NCBI RefSeq assembly: GCF_907164845.1
Contig: NZ_OU015430.1
Coordinates: 920,001-984,000, forward strand
Direction: 5' to 3'
DNA length: 64,000 nt
Source: Lysobacter luteus
GTDB taxonomy: Bacteria; Pseudomonadota; Gammaproteobacteria; Xanthomonadales; Xanthomonadaceae
Shown: in pieces, positions 47,179 through 57,130 of the stretch
Numbering within the stretch: the first letter of the stretch is position 1
Layout of the letters: every line of letters starts with the position of its first letter
Notes under the pieces: generated by a model
What the model was told of the DNA's origin: nothing
The model's database searches: none
Seen by the model: the letters and a program-made list of their open reading frames with translations, nothing else
Made by a program: the position numbers and the translations under genes

Positions 47179-49569
47179 ATGAAGTTTTCCGAGAACTGGC
47201 TGCGCCAGCACGTGCCCACCACCGCCAGCCGCGAGCAACTGGTCGCGACGTTGACCGCGATCGGGCTGGAGGTCGAAGAGGTGACCGACCTCGGCGGGAC
47301 ACTGGACGGGGTGGTGGTGGCCGAGATCGTGAGTGCCGAGAAGCACCCCGAGGCCGACCGGCTGCAGGTGTGCACGGTCGACGCGGGTGGCGGCGAAACC
47401 GTGCAGATCGTCTGCGGCGCGCCCAACGCCCGTGCCGGCCTCAAGGCCCCACTCGCGAAGGTCGGCGCGGTGCTCCCCGGTGGCATGGCGATCACGCCGG
47501 CCAAGCTGCGTGGTGTCGAGTCGTTCGGGATGCTGTGCTCGGCGAAGGAGCTGGGGACCGACGTCGATGCGTCCGGCCTGCTCGAGTTGCCCGCCGATGC
47601 GGTGGTCGGCCAGCCGATGGCTACCCTGCTGGGCCTGCCCGACGCCAGCATCGAGATCAAACTGACGCCCAATCGCGCCGACTGTTTCGGCGTGCGCGGA
47701 ACCGCGTACGACGTCGCCGCCGCGTCCGGCAGCGAAGTCGCTTCGTTCGAAGTCGAGCCGGTGCCGGCCGTGTCTCAGGCCAGCCTGCCGATCGAGCTGC
47801 AAGCCGGCGCCGACGCCCCGCGCTATTGCGGTCGCGTGATCGAAGGCGTCGACGCGTCCGCGCCGACCCCTTGGCGCATTGCCGAGCGCCTGCGCCGCAG
47901 CGGCGTCCGCCCGGTCTCGCTGCTGGTCGACGTGACCCAGTACGTGATGCTGGAACTCGGCCAGCCGATGCACGCGTTCGACCGCGACACGTTGACCGGT
48001 CCGGTGGGTGTACGTCGGGCACGCGCGGGCGAATCCCTGAAGCTGCTCGATGGACGCGACGCCCCGCTGGATGGCGATTTCCTGCTCGTCACCGACGCCG
48101 ACCGGCCGGTCGCGCTGGCCGGGGTGATGGGCGGTTTCGACACCCGCGTGACCGAGGCCAGCCGCAACGTGTTCCTCGAATCAGCGCACTTTGCGCCCGA
48201 GGCGATCATCGGCCGCAGCCGCAAGCTCGGCCTGCACACCGACGCCGCGCACCGGTTCGAACGCGGTGTCGACCCGGAGCTGCCCCGGATCGCGCTCGAG
48301 TACGCCACCCGGTTGATCCTCGACGCGGCCGGCGGCGTGCCCGGGCCGGTGGTCGAGGCCGCGCTCGAGGCGCATCTGGCGCCGCCGCGACCGATCCTGC
48401 TGCGGCGTGACCGGCTTGCCCGGGTGCTCGGCCTCGCCGTTGCCGACAGCGAGGTGGCGCGCATCCTCGGGGCGCTGGGCCTGGCGGTGGAATCGGATCC
48501 GCTGGGCTGGCGCGTGACGCCGCCAAGCCGCCGCTTCGATCTTGCGATCGAGGAGGACCTGATCGAAGAGGTTGCGCGGATCCACGGCTACGACGCCATC
48601 CCGACCACCTTACCGTCGGGTGCCGCGCGGCTGGTCGCGCCGAGCGAGACCCGCGTCGACGGCGGGGTGGTGCGCCGCCAGCTCGCGGCACGGGACTTCC
48701 TGGAAGCGATCAACTACGCCTTCGTCGATGCCAGTCTGCTGCAGGCGTGGGGAGCAACCGGGCAAAGCGTCGCGCTCGCCAATCCGCTCAGCGCGGAGCT
48801 GGGCGTCATGCGCACTTCGCTGCTGCCGGGGCTGGTGTCGGCGCTGGGGCGCAATACCGCGCGCCAACAGTCGCGCGTGCGGATGTTCGAGATCGGCAAC
48901 GTGTTCACCGCCCAGGCCGGCGCCGCCCCGTTGCATACGCTCCGTGTCGCCGCCGTCGCCTGTGGCAACGCCGGCGCCGAGCAGTGGGGCGCGCCCTCCC
49001 GACCGGTCGGCTTCCATGACCTGAAGGGTGACCTGGAGAGTCTGGCGGCCCTGTCCGGTGCGCGGCTCGAGTTCCGTCCTTCAACGCCCGACTGGGCCCA
49101 TCCGGGACGTTCAGCCGACGTGTTCCGCCACGACAGCAACGGCGAGTCGACGCGGCTGGGCTGGGTCGGCCAAGTCCATCCGCGGCTGGCGCGCGCGCTG
49201 GAAATCGATGTCGACGTGGTCGGGTTCGAACTCGACCTCGAGCCGCTGGTGACCCGGCCGCTGCCGAAGTCCGGCGCCCGCTCGCGGTTCCCCTCGGTCC
49301 GCCGCGACCTCGCCTTCGTGGTGCCCCAGGACGTCACTTGGCAGGCCTTGTCGGCAAGCGTCCGGGAAGCGGCCGGAAGGGTCCTGCGCGACCTCGTGCT
49401 GTTCGATGTCTACCAGGGCAAGGGCGTGGAATCTGGATGCAAGAGTCTCGCTATGGGCTTGATTCTGCAGGAAGAATCACGCACCCTGACCGACCAGGAC
49501 GTGGACGCGGCGGTTGCCGCGGTGACCACGCGGTTGCAACAGGCGCACGCGGCCACGATTCGCGGCTGA
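47179..49569 (+). CDS. pheT: Phenylalanyl-tRNA synthetase beta subunit
   Basis: Beta subunit with editing function, 796 residues. It starts MKFSENWLRQHV. A tRNA-binding (EMAP-like) domain at about 40-150 contains HPEADRLQVCTVDAGGGETVQIVCGAPNARAG. B3/4 editing and B5 domains follow, then the catalytic-like core and a C-terminal ferredoxin-fold anticodon-binding domain (SRFPSVRRDLAFVVPQDV...FDVYQGKGVESGCKSLAMGL). ihfA lies 30 bases downstream. Confidence 0.98.
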   Translation: MKFSENWLRQHVPTTASREQLVATLTAIGLEVEEVTDLGGTLDGVVVAEIVSAEKHPEADRLQVCTVDAGGGETVQIVCGAPNARAGLKAPLAKVGAVLPGGMAITPAKLRGVESFGMLCSAKELGTDVDASGLLELPADAVVGQPMATLLGLPDASIEIKLTPNRADCFGVRGTAYDVAAASGSEVASFEVEPVPAVSQASLPIELQAGADAPRYCGRVIEGVDASAPTPWRIAERLRRSGVRPVSLLVDVTQYVMLELGQPMHAFDRDTLTGPVGVRRARAGESLKLLDGRDAPLDGDFLLVTDADRPVALAGVMGGFDTRVTEASRNVFLESAHFAPEAIIGRSRKLGLHTDAAHRFERGVDPELPRIALEYATRLILDAAGGVPGPVVEAALEAHLAPPRPILLRRDRLARVLGLAVADSEVARILGALGLAVESDPLGWRVTPPSRRFDLAIEEDLIEEVARIHGYDAIPTTLPSGAARLVAPSETRVDGGVVRRQLAARDFLEAINYAFVDASLLQAWGATGQSVALANPLSAELGVMRTSLLPGLVSALGRNTARQQSRVRMFEIGNVFTAQAGAAPLHTLRVAAVACGNAGAEQWGAPSRPVGFHDLKGDLESLAALSGARLEFRPSTPDWAHPGRSADVFRHDSNGESTRLGWVGQVHPRLARALEIDVDVVGFELDLEPLVTRPLPKSGARSRFPSVRRDLAFVVPQDVTWQALSASVREAAGRVLRDLVLFDVYQGKGVESGCKSLAMGLILQEESRTLTDQDVDAAVAAVTTRLQQAHAATIRG

Positions 49570-49599
49570 CGGTTAGGCAGGCAGGGCAGGAACCACACG

Positions 49600-49905
49600 A
49601 TGGCATTGACCAAGGCTGAAATGGCCGAGCGCCTCTTCGACGAGGTCGGCCTCAACAAGCGCGAAGCGAAGGAATTCGTCGACGCGTTTTTCGACAGCCT
49701 GCGCCAGGCGCTCGAAAGCGGCCGCCAGGTCAAGCTGTCGGGCTTCGGCAACTTCGACCTGCGCCGCAAGAACCAGCGTCCGGGCCGCAACCCGAAGACC
49801 GGCGAGGAGATTCCGATTTCCGCACGCACCGTCGTGACCTTCAAGCCCGGCCAGAAGCTCAAGGAACGCGTCGAAGCGTATGGCGGGGGCGTGACCCATG
49901 CTTGA
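49600..49905 (+). CDS. ihfA: Integration host factor alpha subunit
   Basis: DNA-bending HU/IHF-family protein of 101 residues: [41 protein letters not shown], then the arm region [37 protein letters not shown] with the intercalating Pro in RPGRNPKT. It overlaps the next gene by 8 bases. Same position after pheT as in E. coli. Confidence 0.98.
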   Translation: MALTKAEMAERLFDEVGLNKREAKEFVDAFFDSLRQALESGRQVKLSGFGNFDLRRKNQRPGRNPKTGEEIPISARTVVTFKPGQKLKERVEAYGGGVTHA

Positions 49906-50254
49906 CCCCGGCAGCAACCGCGAACTTCCGCCGATCCCGGCCAAGCGCTATTTCACCATCGGCGAGGTCAGCGAGCTGTGCGACGTCAAGCCGCACGTGC
50001 TGCGCTACTGGGAAACCGAGTTCCCGTCGCTTAACCCCGTCAAGCGCCGCGGCAACCGCCGTTACTACCAGCGGCATGAAGTGCTGATGGTGCGGCAGAT
50101 CCGCGGGCTGCTGTACGAACAGGGCTACACGATCGGCGGCGCCCGGCTGCGGCTGGAGGGCGAGGCGGCGAAGGACGAATCCGCATTGAGCTCGCAGATC
50201 ATCCGGCAGGTCCGGATGGAGCTGGAAGAAGTCCTGCAGTTGCTGCGTCGCTGA
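49898..50254 (+). CDS. MerR-family transcriptional regulator
   Basis: 118-residue regulator. A MerR winged-helix domain at about 17-85 ([62 protein letters not shown]) is followed by a C-terminal dimerising helix. There is no effector or metal-binding domain, and no Cys in the C-terminal region. Located next to ihfA as in many proteobacteria (YcgE/CarH-like short form); target unknown. Confidence 0.93.
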   Translation: MLDPGSNRELPPIPAKRYFTIGEVSELCDVKPHVLRYWETEFPSLNPVKRRGNRRYYQRHEVLMVRQIRGLLYEQGYTIGGARLRLEGEAAKDESALSSQIIRQVRMELEEVLQLLRR

Positions 50255-50287
50255 CGCGAAAGCCGTGGCGGTGGCAGGCAACTCGGC

Positions 50288-50293
50288 TATAAT
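50288..50293 (+). promoter_or_regulatory. -10 element of tRNA-Pro
   Basis: A perfect TATAAT lies 32 bases before the tRNA. No convincing -35 hexamer is seen at 16-18 bases upstream. Confidence 0.6.
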
Positions 50294-50325
50294 CACCGGC
50301 CGCCTGCTGGCGGATGCAAGACACT

Positions 50326-50402
50326 CGGGGCGTAGCGCAGCCTGGTAGCGCACCTGTCTGGGGGACAGGTGGTCGTCGGTTCAAATCCGGCCGTCCCGAC
50401 CA
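50326..50402 (+). tRNA. tRNA-Pro (GGG)
   Basis: 77-base cloverleaf with encoded CCA. Acceptor CGGGGCG/CGTCCCG (one G-T), D stem GCGC-type, anticodon stem CCTGT/ACAGG around loop CTGGGGG (anticodon GGG at 50360-50362). T loop TTCAAAT. Discriminator A. Confidence 0.97.
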
Positions 50403-50412
50403 ATTCGAGATA

Positions 50413-50449
50413 CAGAAAACGCCCGTTTGCGCCGGGCGTTTTCTGTTTG
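50413..50449. terminator. Bidirectional terminator between tRNA-Pro and dxs
   Basis: A perfect 13-bp stem (50413-50425 with 50433-50445, sequence CAGAAAACGCCCG and its complement) around a 7-base loop, A-rich on one side and T-rich on the other. It serves tRNA-Pro and the converging dxs. Confidence 0.88.
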
Positions 50450-50474
50450 GGGATTGGACGTTTCGCGGCCGCTG

Positions 50475-52391
50475 TCAGGCCGTACCGGTTGCCGGACGCG
50501 CGCCCAGCCCGGGCCAGCGGGCGTCGACCGCGCGCTGGATCCCCGCCGCGTCCAGGCCGGCCTCGGCGAGAAGTTGCTCGCGGCTGGCGTGGTGCTGGAA
50601 CTCGTCGGGCAGGCCCAGGTGCAGAATCGGCAGGACGATCCCTTCCGCGGCGAGCAGCTCGGCCACGCCGCTGCCGGCGCCGCCTGCAACCACGTTGTCC
50701 TCGATCGTGACGAAACCCTCGTGGTCCCGTGCCAACTGCAGCACCAGAGCGCGGTCCAATGGCTTGACGAAGCGCATGTTGACCACGGTCAGCCCGAGCG
50801 CGACGCCGGCCTGTTCGGCCGCGGCCACCATCGCGCCGAACGCGAGCAACGCCACCGGGCCGCCGCGGCGCCGCACCTCGGCCTTGCCGATCGGCAAGGT
50901 GTCGAGCCCGGGTCGCAGCGCCACGCCCGGGCCGGTGCCGCGCGGGTACCGCACGGCGGCCGGGCCGGCGTAGCGGAAGCCGGTGGAGAGCATCGTGCGG
51001 CACTCATCCTCGTCGGCTGGCGCCATGACCACCATGTTCGGGACGCAGCGCAGGTAGCTGAGGTCGAGGTTGCCGGCGTGGGTGGCGCCGTCGGGCCCGA
51101 CCACGCCGCCGCGGTCGATCGCGAACAGCACGTCAAGGTTCTGGATCGCGACGTCGTGCACCAGCTGGTCGTAGCCGCGCTGGAGGAAGGTCGAATAGAT
51201 CGCCACCACCGGCTTGGCACCCTCGCAGGCCATGCCGGCCGCGAGCGTCACGGCGTGCTGCTCGGCGATGGCCACGTCGAAATAGCGCTCCGGGTACTCG
51301 CGACTGTAGCGGACCAGCCCCGAGCCCTCGCGCATCGCCGGGGTGATGGCGAGCAGTTGCGGGTCGGCGGCGGCCATGTCGCACAGCCAGTCGCCGAACA
51401 CGTCGGTATAGGTGGGCTTCTTGGCGCCCGGCTTGCTGACCATGCCCTGGCTGGGGTCGAACGGGCTGACGGCGTGGTAGCCGATCTGGTCGCCTTCCGC
51501 GAGCTCGTAGCCCTTGCCCTTGGTGGTGATGATGTGGAGCAACTGCGGACCCTTGAGGTGCTTGAGGGTCTTCAGCGCGCCCAGCAGTGCCGGCAGGTCG
51601 TGGCCATCGATCGGGCCGGTGTAGTGGAAGCCGAGTTCCTCGAAGAACGTGGACGGGACGAACATCCCCTTCCACTGTTCTTCCCAGCGTTTGACGAAGC
51701 GCGCCGGCGCGCCGTGCTTGTCGCCGAGCAGCTTCTTGCCGCCCTCGCGCAGGGCATTGAGCGTGCGGCTGCCTGACAGCCGCCCGAGCATCCGGGTGAC
51801 GCCGCCGACGTTCTCGGAAATCGACATCTGGTTGTCGTTGAGGATCACCAGCAGGTTCGGTTCGACGCCGCCGGGCTCGTCGCCCATGCCGCCGCCGTGC
51901 GCCAGTGCTTCGAACGCCATGCCGCCGGTGATCGCACCGTCGCCGATCACCGCGACCACCTTGCGGTCGTCACCGGCGCGCTGCAGTGCAATCGCCATGC
52001 CCAGCGCGGCCGAGATGCTGGTGGAGCTGTGGCCGACGCCGAAGGTGTCGTACTCCGACTCCTCGCGCTTGGGGAACGGCGCGACGCCGTCCTTCTGCTT
52101 GACCGTGCGGATCGCGTCGCGGCGACCGGTCAGGATCTTGTGCGGGTACGTCTGGTGGCCGACATCCCAGACCAGGCGGTCCACCGGCGTCTCGTACAGC
52201 CAGTGCAGCGCGACGGTCAGCTCGATGACGCCCAGTCCGGCGCCGAAGTGCCCGCCCGACTGGGCGACCTGTTCGATCAGGTAGGCGCGCAGCTCGTCGG
52301 CGATCGCCGGCAATTCCTCTTCGGGAAACGCGCGAAGCTCGGCCGGGACCGAAATGCGCGACAAGCGCGGGTAGCGTTGGGGATCGATCAT
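50475..52391 (-). CDS. dxs: 1-deoxy-D-xylulose-5-phosphate synthase
   Basis: Thiamine-diphosphate enzyme that opens the MEP isoprenoid pathway by condensing pyruvate and glyceraldehyde-3-phosphate. It has 638 residues. Landmarks are [39 protein letters not shown], the ThDP motif [14 protein letters not shown]...[41 protein letters not shown] (catalytic Glu) and [23 protein letters not shown]. The start at [10 protein letters not shown] (52391) is chosen; the upstream open frame is not conserved. Confidence 0.98.
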   Translation of the reverse strand: MIDPQRYPRLSRISVPAELRAFPEEELPAIADELRAYLIEQVAQSGGHFGAGLGVIELTVALHWLYETPVDRLVWDVGHQTYPHKILTGRRDAIRTVKQKDGVAPFPKREESEYDTFGVGHSSTSISAALGMAIALQRAGDDRKVVAVIGDGAITGGMAFEALAHGGGMGDEPGGVEPNLLVILNDNQMSISENVGGVTRMLGRLSGSRTLNALREGGKKLLGDKHGAPARFVKRWEEQWKGMFVPSTFFEELGFHYTGPIDGHDLPALLGALKTLKHLKGPQLLHIITTKGKGYELAEGDQIGYHAVSPFDPSQGMVSKPGAKKPTYTDVFGDWLCDMAAADPQLLAITPAMREGSGLVRYSREYPERYFDVAIAEQHAVTLAAGMACEGAKPVVAIYSTFLQRGYDQLVHDVAIQNLDVLFAIDRGGVVGPDGATHAGNLDLSYLRCVPNMVVMAPADEDECRTMLSTGFRYAGPAAVRYPRGTGPGVALRPGLDTLPIGKAEVRRRGGPVALLAFGAMVAAAEQAGVALGLTVVNMRFVKPLDRALVLQLARDHEGFVTIEDNVVAGGAGSGVAELLAAEGIVLPILHLGLPDEFQHHASREQLLAEAGLDAAGIQRAVDARWPGLGARPATGTA

Positions 52392-52476
52392 CAATACGGC
52401 GTCGGACGGCAGTCGCCCATTGTCCCGCCCCACCGGAGGTGGGGCAAGGTTCACCCGGTCGGACCGGCGCCGGGGT

Positions 52477-53562
52477 TCAGCGGCCGCGCAGGCGGCCGAA
52501 CAGGCCCGACTTCGGTGCTTCGGGCTCGGGTTCCGGCGGCCGCTCGACATCGGCGAAGCCGGTGGCGAGGCTGGCGTTGACGAAGTCGGTGACGTCGGCT
52601 TCCGGCACGCCGCTGGCAGCGGCGATTTCCGAGAGCGTCGCCGGCCCCTTCATCATCGCCGTGGCGATGCGGAAATGCTTCGGGTACTCGCGTTCGGTCT
52701 GCGGCCACTTGAGCATCTGGTAGCGGGCGTCCGGGTCGAAGCCCGGCATCAGCTTGCCGCCGCCGGCCAGCAACCCGTCCAGCCACAGCAGGCGGGTGAG
52801 CGGTTGCGATTCGCCATGCGCCGCGGCCCGGGCGTCCCAGTCGGGCGTCGCGACAAAGTCGGCTGCAGCGAGCGGCCCGGTGACGTGCGCAACCAGTGGC
52901 TTGAGTGCTGACGGGCCGTGGTAGCGGCGCGCGTCGGTGTCGATCAGCAGCGTGGTGCCGTCGCGCTCGAGCTGCACCTTGCCCGTGATGCGGCCCGATG
53001 CCAGCCATTCGGCCAGGCGCGTGGGTTCAATTTCAACGGCCGGCACGTGGGGTTGCATGGTCGGGGCAGCCGGCACCACCTGGGCGACGGCGACGCTGGC
53101 CGGCTCGCGCGGCGCGACACCGACTTCCTCGGTCGCGGCGACCGACAGCGGCTCGGAGTCGGCGGCTGCCACCGCGGGCTGTTCTTCCGGCAGCTGATCC
53201 TGTGGCTGGGGCGCCGGCGTCAGGCCGGCGGGCGAGGCGGCCACCACGCTGGGCGCCAGCTCAGCCAGCAGTTGCGCCAGCGAGCCGGCGTCGAAGGGCT
53301 GTCCGAGGCGGTGGTCGGCCTGCGTGCGTGGTGCCGATGTCAGGCCGATCACGGTCTTGCCGGCCGCATGCAGGCGCAGCCAGCTCATCGGACCGTACAT
53401 GCTGTCCATGTCGACCACGATGTAGTCGGCCTGGGTCTCGGGCAGCAACTGCCAGCTACCACCGAGGCGGGCGTTGGCTTCGGTGAACGCTGCTTTCAGC
53501 GAGGTTTCCGTGGCCGGGTCCATACCGGTCAGGCCGAAAGTCAGGGACATCGTCGAATCCAT
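52477..53562 (-). CDS. Hypothetical protein with pseudo-receiver-like N-terminal domain
   Basis: 361 residues, not recognised as a named family. The N-terminal ~100 residues look like a degenerate response-regulator fold: an acidic strand ([17 protein letters not shown]), a Thr/Ser strand ([11 protein letters not shown]) and [15 protein letters not shown], where true receivers have KPF. An Ala/Pro/Glu-rich linker (about 105-185) follows. The C-terminal half ends in a helical, winged-helix-like segment ([54 protein letters not shown]) and a basic tail. No signal peptide. Start 53562; 53550 is also possible. Confidence 0.75.
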   Translation of the reverse strand: MDSTMSLTFGLTGMDPATETSLKAAFTEANARLGGSWQLLPETQADYIVVDMDSMYGPMSWLRLHAAGKTVIGLTSAPRTQADHRLGQPFDAGSLAQLLAELAPSVVAASPAGLTPAPQPQDQLPEEQPAVAAADSEPLSVAATEEVGVAPREPASVAVAQVVPAAPTMQPHVPAVEIEPTRLAEWLASGRITGKVQLERDGTTLLIDTDARRYHGPSALKPLVAHVTGPLAAADFVATPDWDARAAAHGESQPLTRLLWLDGLLAGGGKLMPGFDPDARYQMLKWPQTEREYPKHFRIATAMMKGPATLSEIAAASGVPEADVTDFVNASLATGFADVERPPEPEPEAPKSGLFGRLRGR

Positions 53563-53670
53563 TGATACAGGTGACCGGAGTGTTGCGGAGGCGACCGCGA
53601 GCGTCAATGCGCGCCCAGCGTCGAAAGCCGGCGCGTGGCGGCACGGTGAGGCGCAATTGGCCGCGGCGGG

Positions 53671-54351
53671 TCAGTTGACCGAGCGCGCGTGCTTCTTCGG
53701 CAGGTGGCTTTTCAGGAATGCCATCTGGTCGGCCAGGATGTTGCGGTTGGAGAGGATCAGGTGTTCGACCCAGCTGGGCCGGTAGGGCACCGCCAGCAAC
53801 GGCATGCCGGCCTGTTGGGGGGTGCGGTTGCCCTTGCGCGAGTTGCAGTGGAAACACGCGGCGACGACGTTCTCCCAGACGTCGCGGCCTCCTTTGGAGA
53901 CCGGCAGGACGTGGTCGCGGGTCAGCTGCGGCCGGTGGCATTCGCGGCCGCAGTACAGACACAGGTGGGCGTCGCGGGCAAACAGCGCCGTGTTGGTGAG
54001 TGCCGGTGTCGGGTCCAGCGCGTGGGCCCGGGCATGGCCGCGCGCGGCGACGATCGGGTGCAGGTCCAGCAGGCTCTGCTCGCCGCTGAGCCGGTTGGTG
54101 CCGCCATGGACCTGCAGGCAGGGATCGCCGAGTGTCCAGGCGACCGCATCGCGTGCGTAGAGGCAGGCGGCCTGCTGCCAGTTCATCCAGTCGAGGACAC
54201 GCCCGTGGGCGTCCAGCGCGAGCAACCTCACCGAATTGAGGCGTTCGATGCCGCCACGCGGGCCGACCGCCGGGGCATCCGGTCCGGGCGGGATGTTTCC
54301 CGCCGCGGGGCCGGAGTTGACGAGGCGTAGCGGCGCTCTTTCGTTCTCCAC
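53671..54351 (-). CDS. HNH endonuclease family protein
   Basis: 226-residue protein. An N-terminal region of unknown role (about 1-110; includes RLLALDAHGRVLDWMNWQQAACLYARDAVAW) precedes an HNH domain (about 128-190). The HNH domain has zinc-ribbon cysteines CLYCGREC and CFHCNSRKGNRTP and the core LTRDHVLPVSKGGRDVWENVVAAC. This architecture, with an RNA-ligase-like N-terminal motif, is widespread in free-living bacteria and not tied to restriction or mobile DNA. It lies downstream of the acyl-CoA dehydrogenase on the same strand. Confidence 0.9.
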   Translation of the reverse strand: MENERAPLRLVNSGPAAGNIPPGPDAPAVGPRGGIERLNSVRLLALDAHGRVLDWMNWQQAACLYARDAVAWTLGDPCLQVHGGTNRLSGEQSLLDLHPIVAARGHARAHALDPTPALTNTALFARDAHLCLYCGRECHRPQLTRDHVLPVSKGGRDVWENVVAACFHCNSRKGNRTPQQAGMPLLAVPYRPSWVEHLILSNRNILADQMAFLKSHLPKKHARSVN

Positions 54352-54412
54352 GGGGACCGAGCATATACCCGATCCGTTACGGATTGTCTGCCCCTTTCGA
54401 CGGGGTTAGGAC

Positions 54413-56203
54413 TCAGCCGTCGAAGTGGTCCGCGTCGAGCGACATGAGCGACCCGGCGCCGCTGCGGATCGCTGCGGCATGCGCGAGCGTGCGAGGCAGC
54501 ACACGCTCGAAATAGAACCGGGCGGTCTCGCGCTTGCCGGCCTTGAACGCTTCGGGCTGGTCGGACGCCTCGGCGGCGGCCACGCTGCGCGCCCACCAGT
54601 AGGCGAGCGTGACGTAGCCCGAATACATCAGGTAGTCGTACGAGGCGGCGCCGACCTCCTCCGGGTTGGCCGCGGCCGCCTTGGCAACGGAGACGGTCAG
54701 TTCTTCCCATTCGCGCGCCTTGTCCGCCAGCGGGCCGACCAGCCCGGCAACGGCGGGGTTGGCGGACTGCTCGCGGCAGAAGCCGGCGACCATCGCGCCG
54801 AAGGCCTTGAGGCCGGCGCCCTGCAGCTTGAGGATCTTGCGGCCCACCAGGTCCAGCGCCTGGATGCCGGTGGTGCCCTCATAGAGCGTGGTGATGCGCG
54901 CGTCCCGGGCCAGTTGCTCCATGCCGTGCTCGGCGATGTAGCCGTGGCCGCCGAAGCATTGCAGTGCGTGGTAGGTGCACTCGATGCCCCACTCGGTCAA
55001 ACAGCCCTTGACGATCGGGGTCATGAACTCGACCAGCGCCTCGGCGCGCTCGCGTTCGCCTGCGTCGCTGGCGCCCTCGGCGGTGTCGACCATCAGGCCG
55101 GCGTGGTAGGCCATCACGCGACCGCCCTCGACCAGGGCCTTGCAGGTCAGCAGCATCCGGCGCACGTCCGGGTGGACGATGATCGGGTCGGCCGGCTTCT
55201 CCGGCAGCTTCGGCCCCGACAGCGAGCGCGACTGCAGCCGGTCGCGCGAATAGGCGAGGGCGTTCTGCAGCGCGCGCTCGGAAAGCCCCAGTCCCTGCAG
55301 GCCGACCGCCAGGCGCGCGGCATTCATCATGGTGAACATGTGTGACATGCCCTTGTGGGGCTGGCCGACGAGGTAGCCCTCGGCGCCGTCGAAGTTCATC
55401 ACGCACGTCGCCGAACCGTGGATGCCCATCTTGTGCTCGAGCGAGCCGCACACCAGCGCATTGCGCGCGCCGACGTTGCCCTCGCGGTCCACCTTGAACT
55501 TGGGCACCACGAACAGCGAGATGCCGCGGCTTCCCGACGGCGCGTCCGGAAGGCGCGCCAGCACCAGGTGGATGATGTTGGGCGCCATGTCGTGCTCGCC
55601 GGCAGTGATGAAGATCTTGGTGCCGGTGATCGCGTAGGTGCCGTCGGGGCCGGGTTCGGCGCGGGTCTTGAGCAGCCCCAGGTCCGTGCCGCAATGCGGC
55701 TCGGTCAGGCACATGGTGCCGGTCCAGCGGCCATCGACCAGCGGCTTGAGGAAGACCTCCCGCTGCCAGTCCTCGCCGTGCTGGCGCAGCGCCTCGGTGG
55801 CGCCATGTCCTAGCAGCGGGAAGTTGCCCCACGCCAGGTTGGCGCTGTCGACCATTTCCTTCTGCACGAATCCGGTCACGTGGGGCAGCCCCTGGCCGCC
55901 GAATTCGGCCGGCGCCGTCAGCCCCGGCCACCCGGCGTCGACGTACTGCGCGTAGGCCTCCTTGAACCCGCTCGGCGTGGTGACATCACCGGTGGCCTTG
56001 TCGTGGGTGCACCCCTCGCGGTCGCCGACCTCGTTGAGCGGCGCAAGCACCGTCTCGGCGAAGCGGGCGGCTTCCTCGAGCACGGCGTCGACCAGTTCGC
56101 GGCCGACCTCGTCATGGCCGAGGGCGGGCAGGGCATGCTCGAGACCGAGCACGTCGTGGAGTGCGAACCGCATGTCCCGCAGGGGAGCCTTGTACTTGCT
56201 CAT
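54413..56203 (-). CDS. Acyl-CoA dehydrogenase with extended C-terminal domain
   Basis: FAD-dependent acyl-CoA dehydrogenase of 596 residues, in the long subfamily that includes DmdC-like and FadE-type enzymes. N-terminal extra segment (MSKYKAPLRDMRFALHDVLGLE). Core signatures are MCLTEPHCGTDLGLLKTRAE, TGTKIFITAGEHDM, CFGGHGYIAEHGMEQLARDARITTLYEGTTGIQALDLVGRK (candidate catalytic Glu in YEGT). A C-terminal helical extension follows. GAGG lies before ATG 56203. Chain-length preference cannot be told. Confidence 0.94.
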   Translation of the reverse strand: MSKYKAPLRDMRFALHDVLGLEHALPALGHDEVGRELVDAVLEEAARFAETVLAPLNEVGDREGCTHDKATGDVTTPSGFKEAYAQYVDAGWPGLTAPAEFGGQGLPHVTGFVQKEMVDSANLAWGNFPLLGHGATEALRQHGEDWQREVFLKPLVDGRWTGTMCLTEPHCGTDLGLLKTRAEPGPDGTYAITGTKIFITAGEHDMAPNIIHLVLARLPDAPSGSRGISLFVVPKFKVDREGNVGARNALVCGSLEHKMGIHGSATCVMNFDGAEGYLVGQPHKGMSHMFTMMNAARLAVGLQGLGLSERALQNALAYSRDRLQSRSLSGPKLPEKPADPIIVHPDVRRMLLTCKALVEGGRVMAYHAGLMVDTAEGASDAGERERAEALVEFMTPIVKGCLTEWGIECTYHALQCFGGHGYIAEHGMEQLARDARITTLYEGTTGIQALDLVGRKILKLQGAGLKAFGAMVAGFCREQSANPAVAGLVGPLADKAREWEELTVSVAKAAAANPEEVGAASYDYLMYSGYVTLAYWWARSVAAAEASDQPEAFKAGKRETARFYFERVLPRTLAHAAAIRSGAGSLMSLDADHFDG

Positions 56204-56279
56204 CGATGCCTCACTGGATGTCGTCTGTCGCTCGGTGAGAGCCACCGGGCGGTGGAAAGGTGTCTGTCGGCGCGGTTGC

Positions 56280-56765
56280 TCAGCGCATCACACCCGGCAA
56301 TCCGGGAGCCGGGCTCAGGGCACTGCGACGGGAAATGTCCTTGAACACGCGCTGGTTTTCCTCGTCCGGCGTGGCGGTCATCGAACCGTCAAGCGCATAG
56401 GACAGGCTGGTGCCCCCGGCCAGCGACTGCGCCACCGCGAACTTCGCGGCAGCCGATGGGACGAAGATGATTTCGGCGACGTCCGCCGATTCGGGACCAA
56501 CCGTGATGCCGGGTTGGGCGGCGAGGGTGCCGGCGTCGTGCCCATCGACCTCCAGCCCGAGGCTGACGGCGTCGAAGCGCATCGGGATGCTGCTGAAGTT
56601 CTCCAGCCGCAGGTCCACCGACCAGTTGCCGTCGGCGCGCACGGTGAGCTGCTGGATGCGGGCCGAAGGGTCGGACACCCGGCGCACTGGACCGCTTGCA
56701 CAGGCGCCAACCAGCGCGACCACCAGTCCCGCAGCGATCCAACGTCCCCAGGTCCTGCCCGCCAT
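56280..56765 (-). CDS. LEA2/WHy-domain lipoprotein
   Basis: 161-residue predicted lipoprotein. Signal with lipobox VGAC (cleavage before Cys22 or so), then a single LEA type 2 (WHy-like) beta domain: IQQLTVRADGNWSVDLRLENFSSIPMRFDAVSLGLEVDGHDAG, with the alternating hydrophobic pattern of that fold. The start is 56765; the open frame upstream runs into tRNA-Phe. Role unknown; in other bacteria such proteins are envelope-associated and stress-linked. Confidence 0.82.
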   Translation of the reverse strand: MAGRTWGRWIAAGLVVALVGACASGPVRRVSDPSARIQQLTVRADGNWSVDLRLENFSSIPMRFDAVSLGLEVDGHDAGTLAAQPGITVGPESADVAEIIFVPSAAAKFAVAQSLAGGTSLSYALDGSMTATPDEENQRVFKDISRRSALSPAPGLPGVMR

Positions 56766-56894
56766 GCCGCACGCTCCCGTCGAGTGGAAGCCCGAGGATA
56801 CTACGGCGAATGGTGGGTGATGCCCTGGCCCAGAAAACAGAAAACCCCGCTCGGCGGATGCCTTGCAGGGCTTGCGTTCGTGCCACCAGATAAA

Positions 56895-56970
56895 TGGTGG
56901 CCGGGGAGGGAATCGAACCCCCGACACGGGGATTTTCAATCCCCTGCTCTACCAACTGAGCTACCCGGCC
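56895..56970 (-). tRNA. tRNA-Phe (GAA)
   Basis: 76-base cloverleaf with encoded CCA, read on the minus strand. Acceptor GGCCGGG/CCCGGCC, D stem GCTC/GAGC, anticodon stem GGGGA/TCCCC around loop TTGAAAA (anticodon GAA, plus-strand 56935-56937). T loop TTCGATT. Discriminator A. Confidence 0.98.
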
Positions 56971-57000
56971 ACTACACGGTCGGGCCGTGCGAGGAGCGGC

Positions 57001-57030
57001 ATGATACGGGTGCGCGGGGGGAACTGGCAA
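57001..57030 (-). promoter_or_regulatory. Predicted promoter of tRNA-Phe
   Basis: On the minus strand, TTGCCA (57030-57025), an 18-base spacer and TATCAT (57006-57001), 30 bases before the tRNA. Confidence 0.6.
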
Positions 57031-57130
57031 GCTGCTGGACGCTGAATCACGTGCACGGCAACGTCGCCGTCGTGTTGCCGCCCAGCGCATCATGGGGAGG
57101 ACACCACCGTCCACCCAACGGGAGTGAGCC

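Noticed and set aside
53671-54351. HNH protein as a sign of a restriction or homing element
   Set aside because: Family architecture is a common chromosomal one; no methyltransferase, intron or direct repeats nearby.
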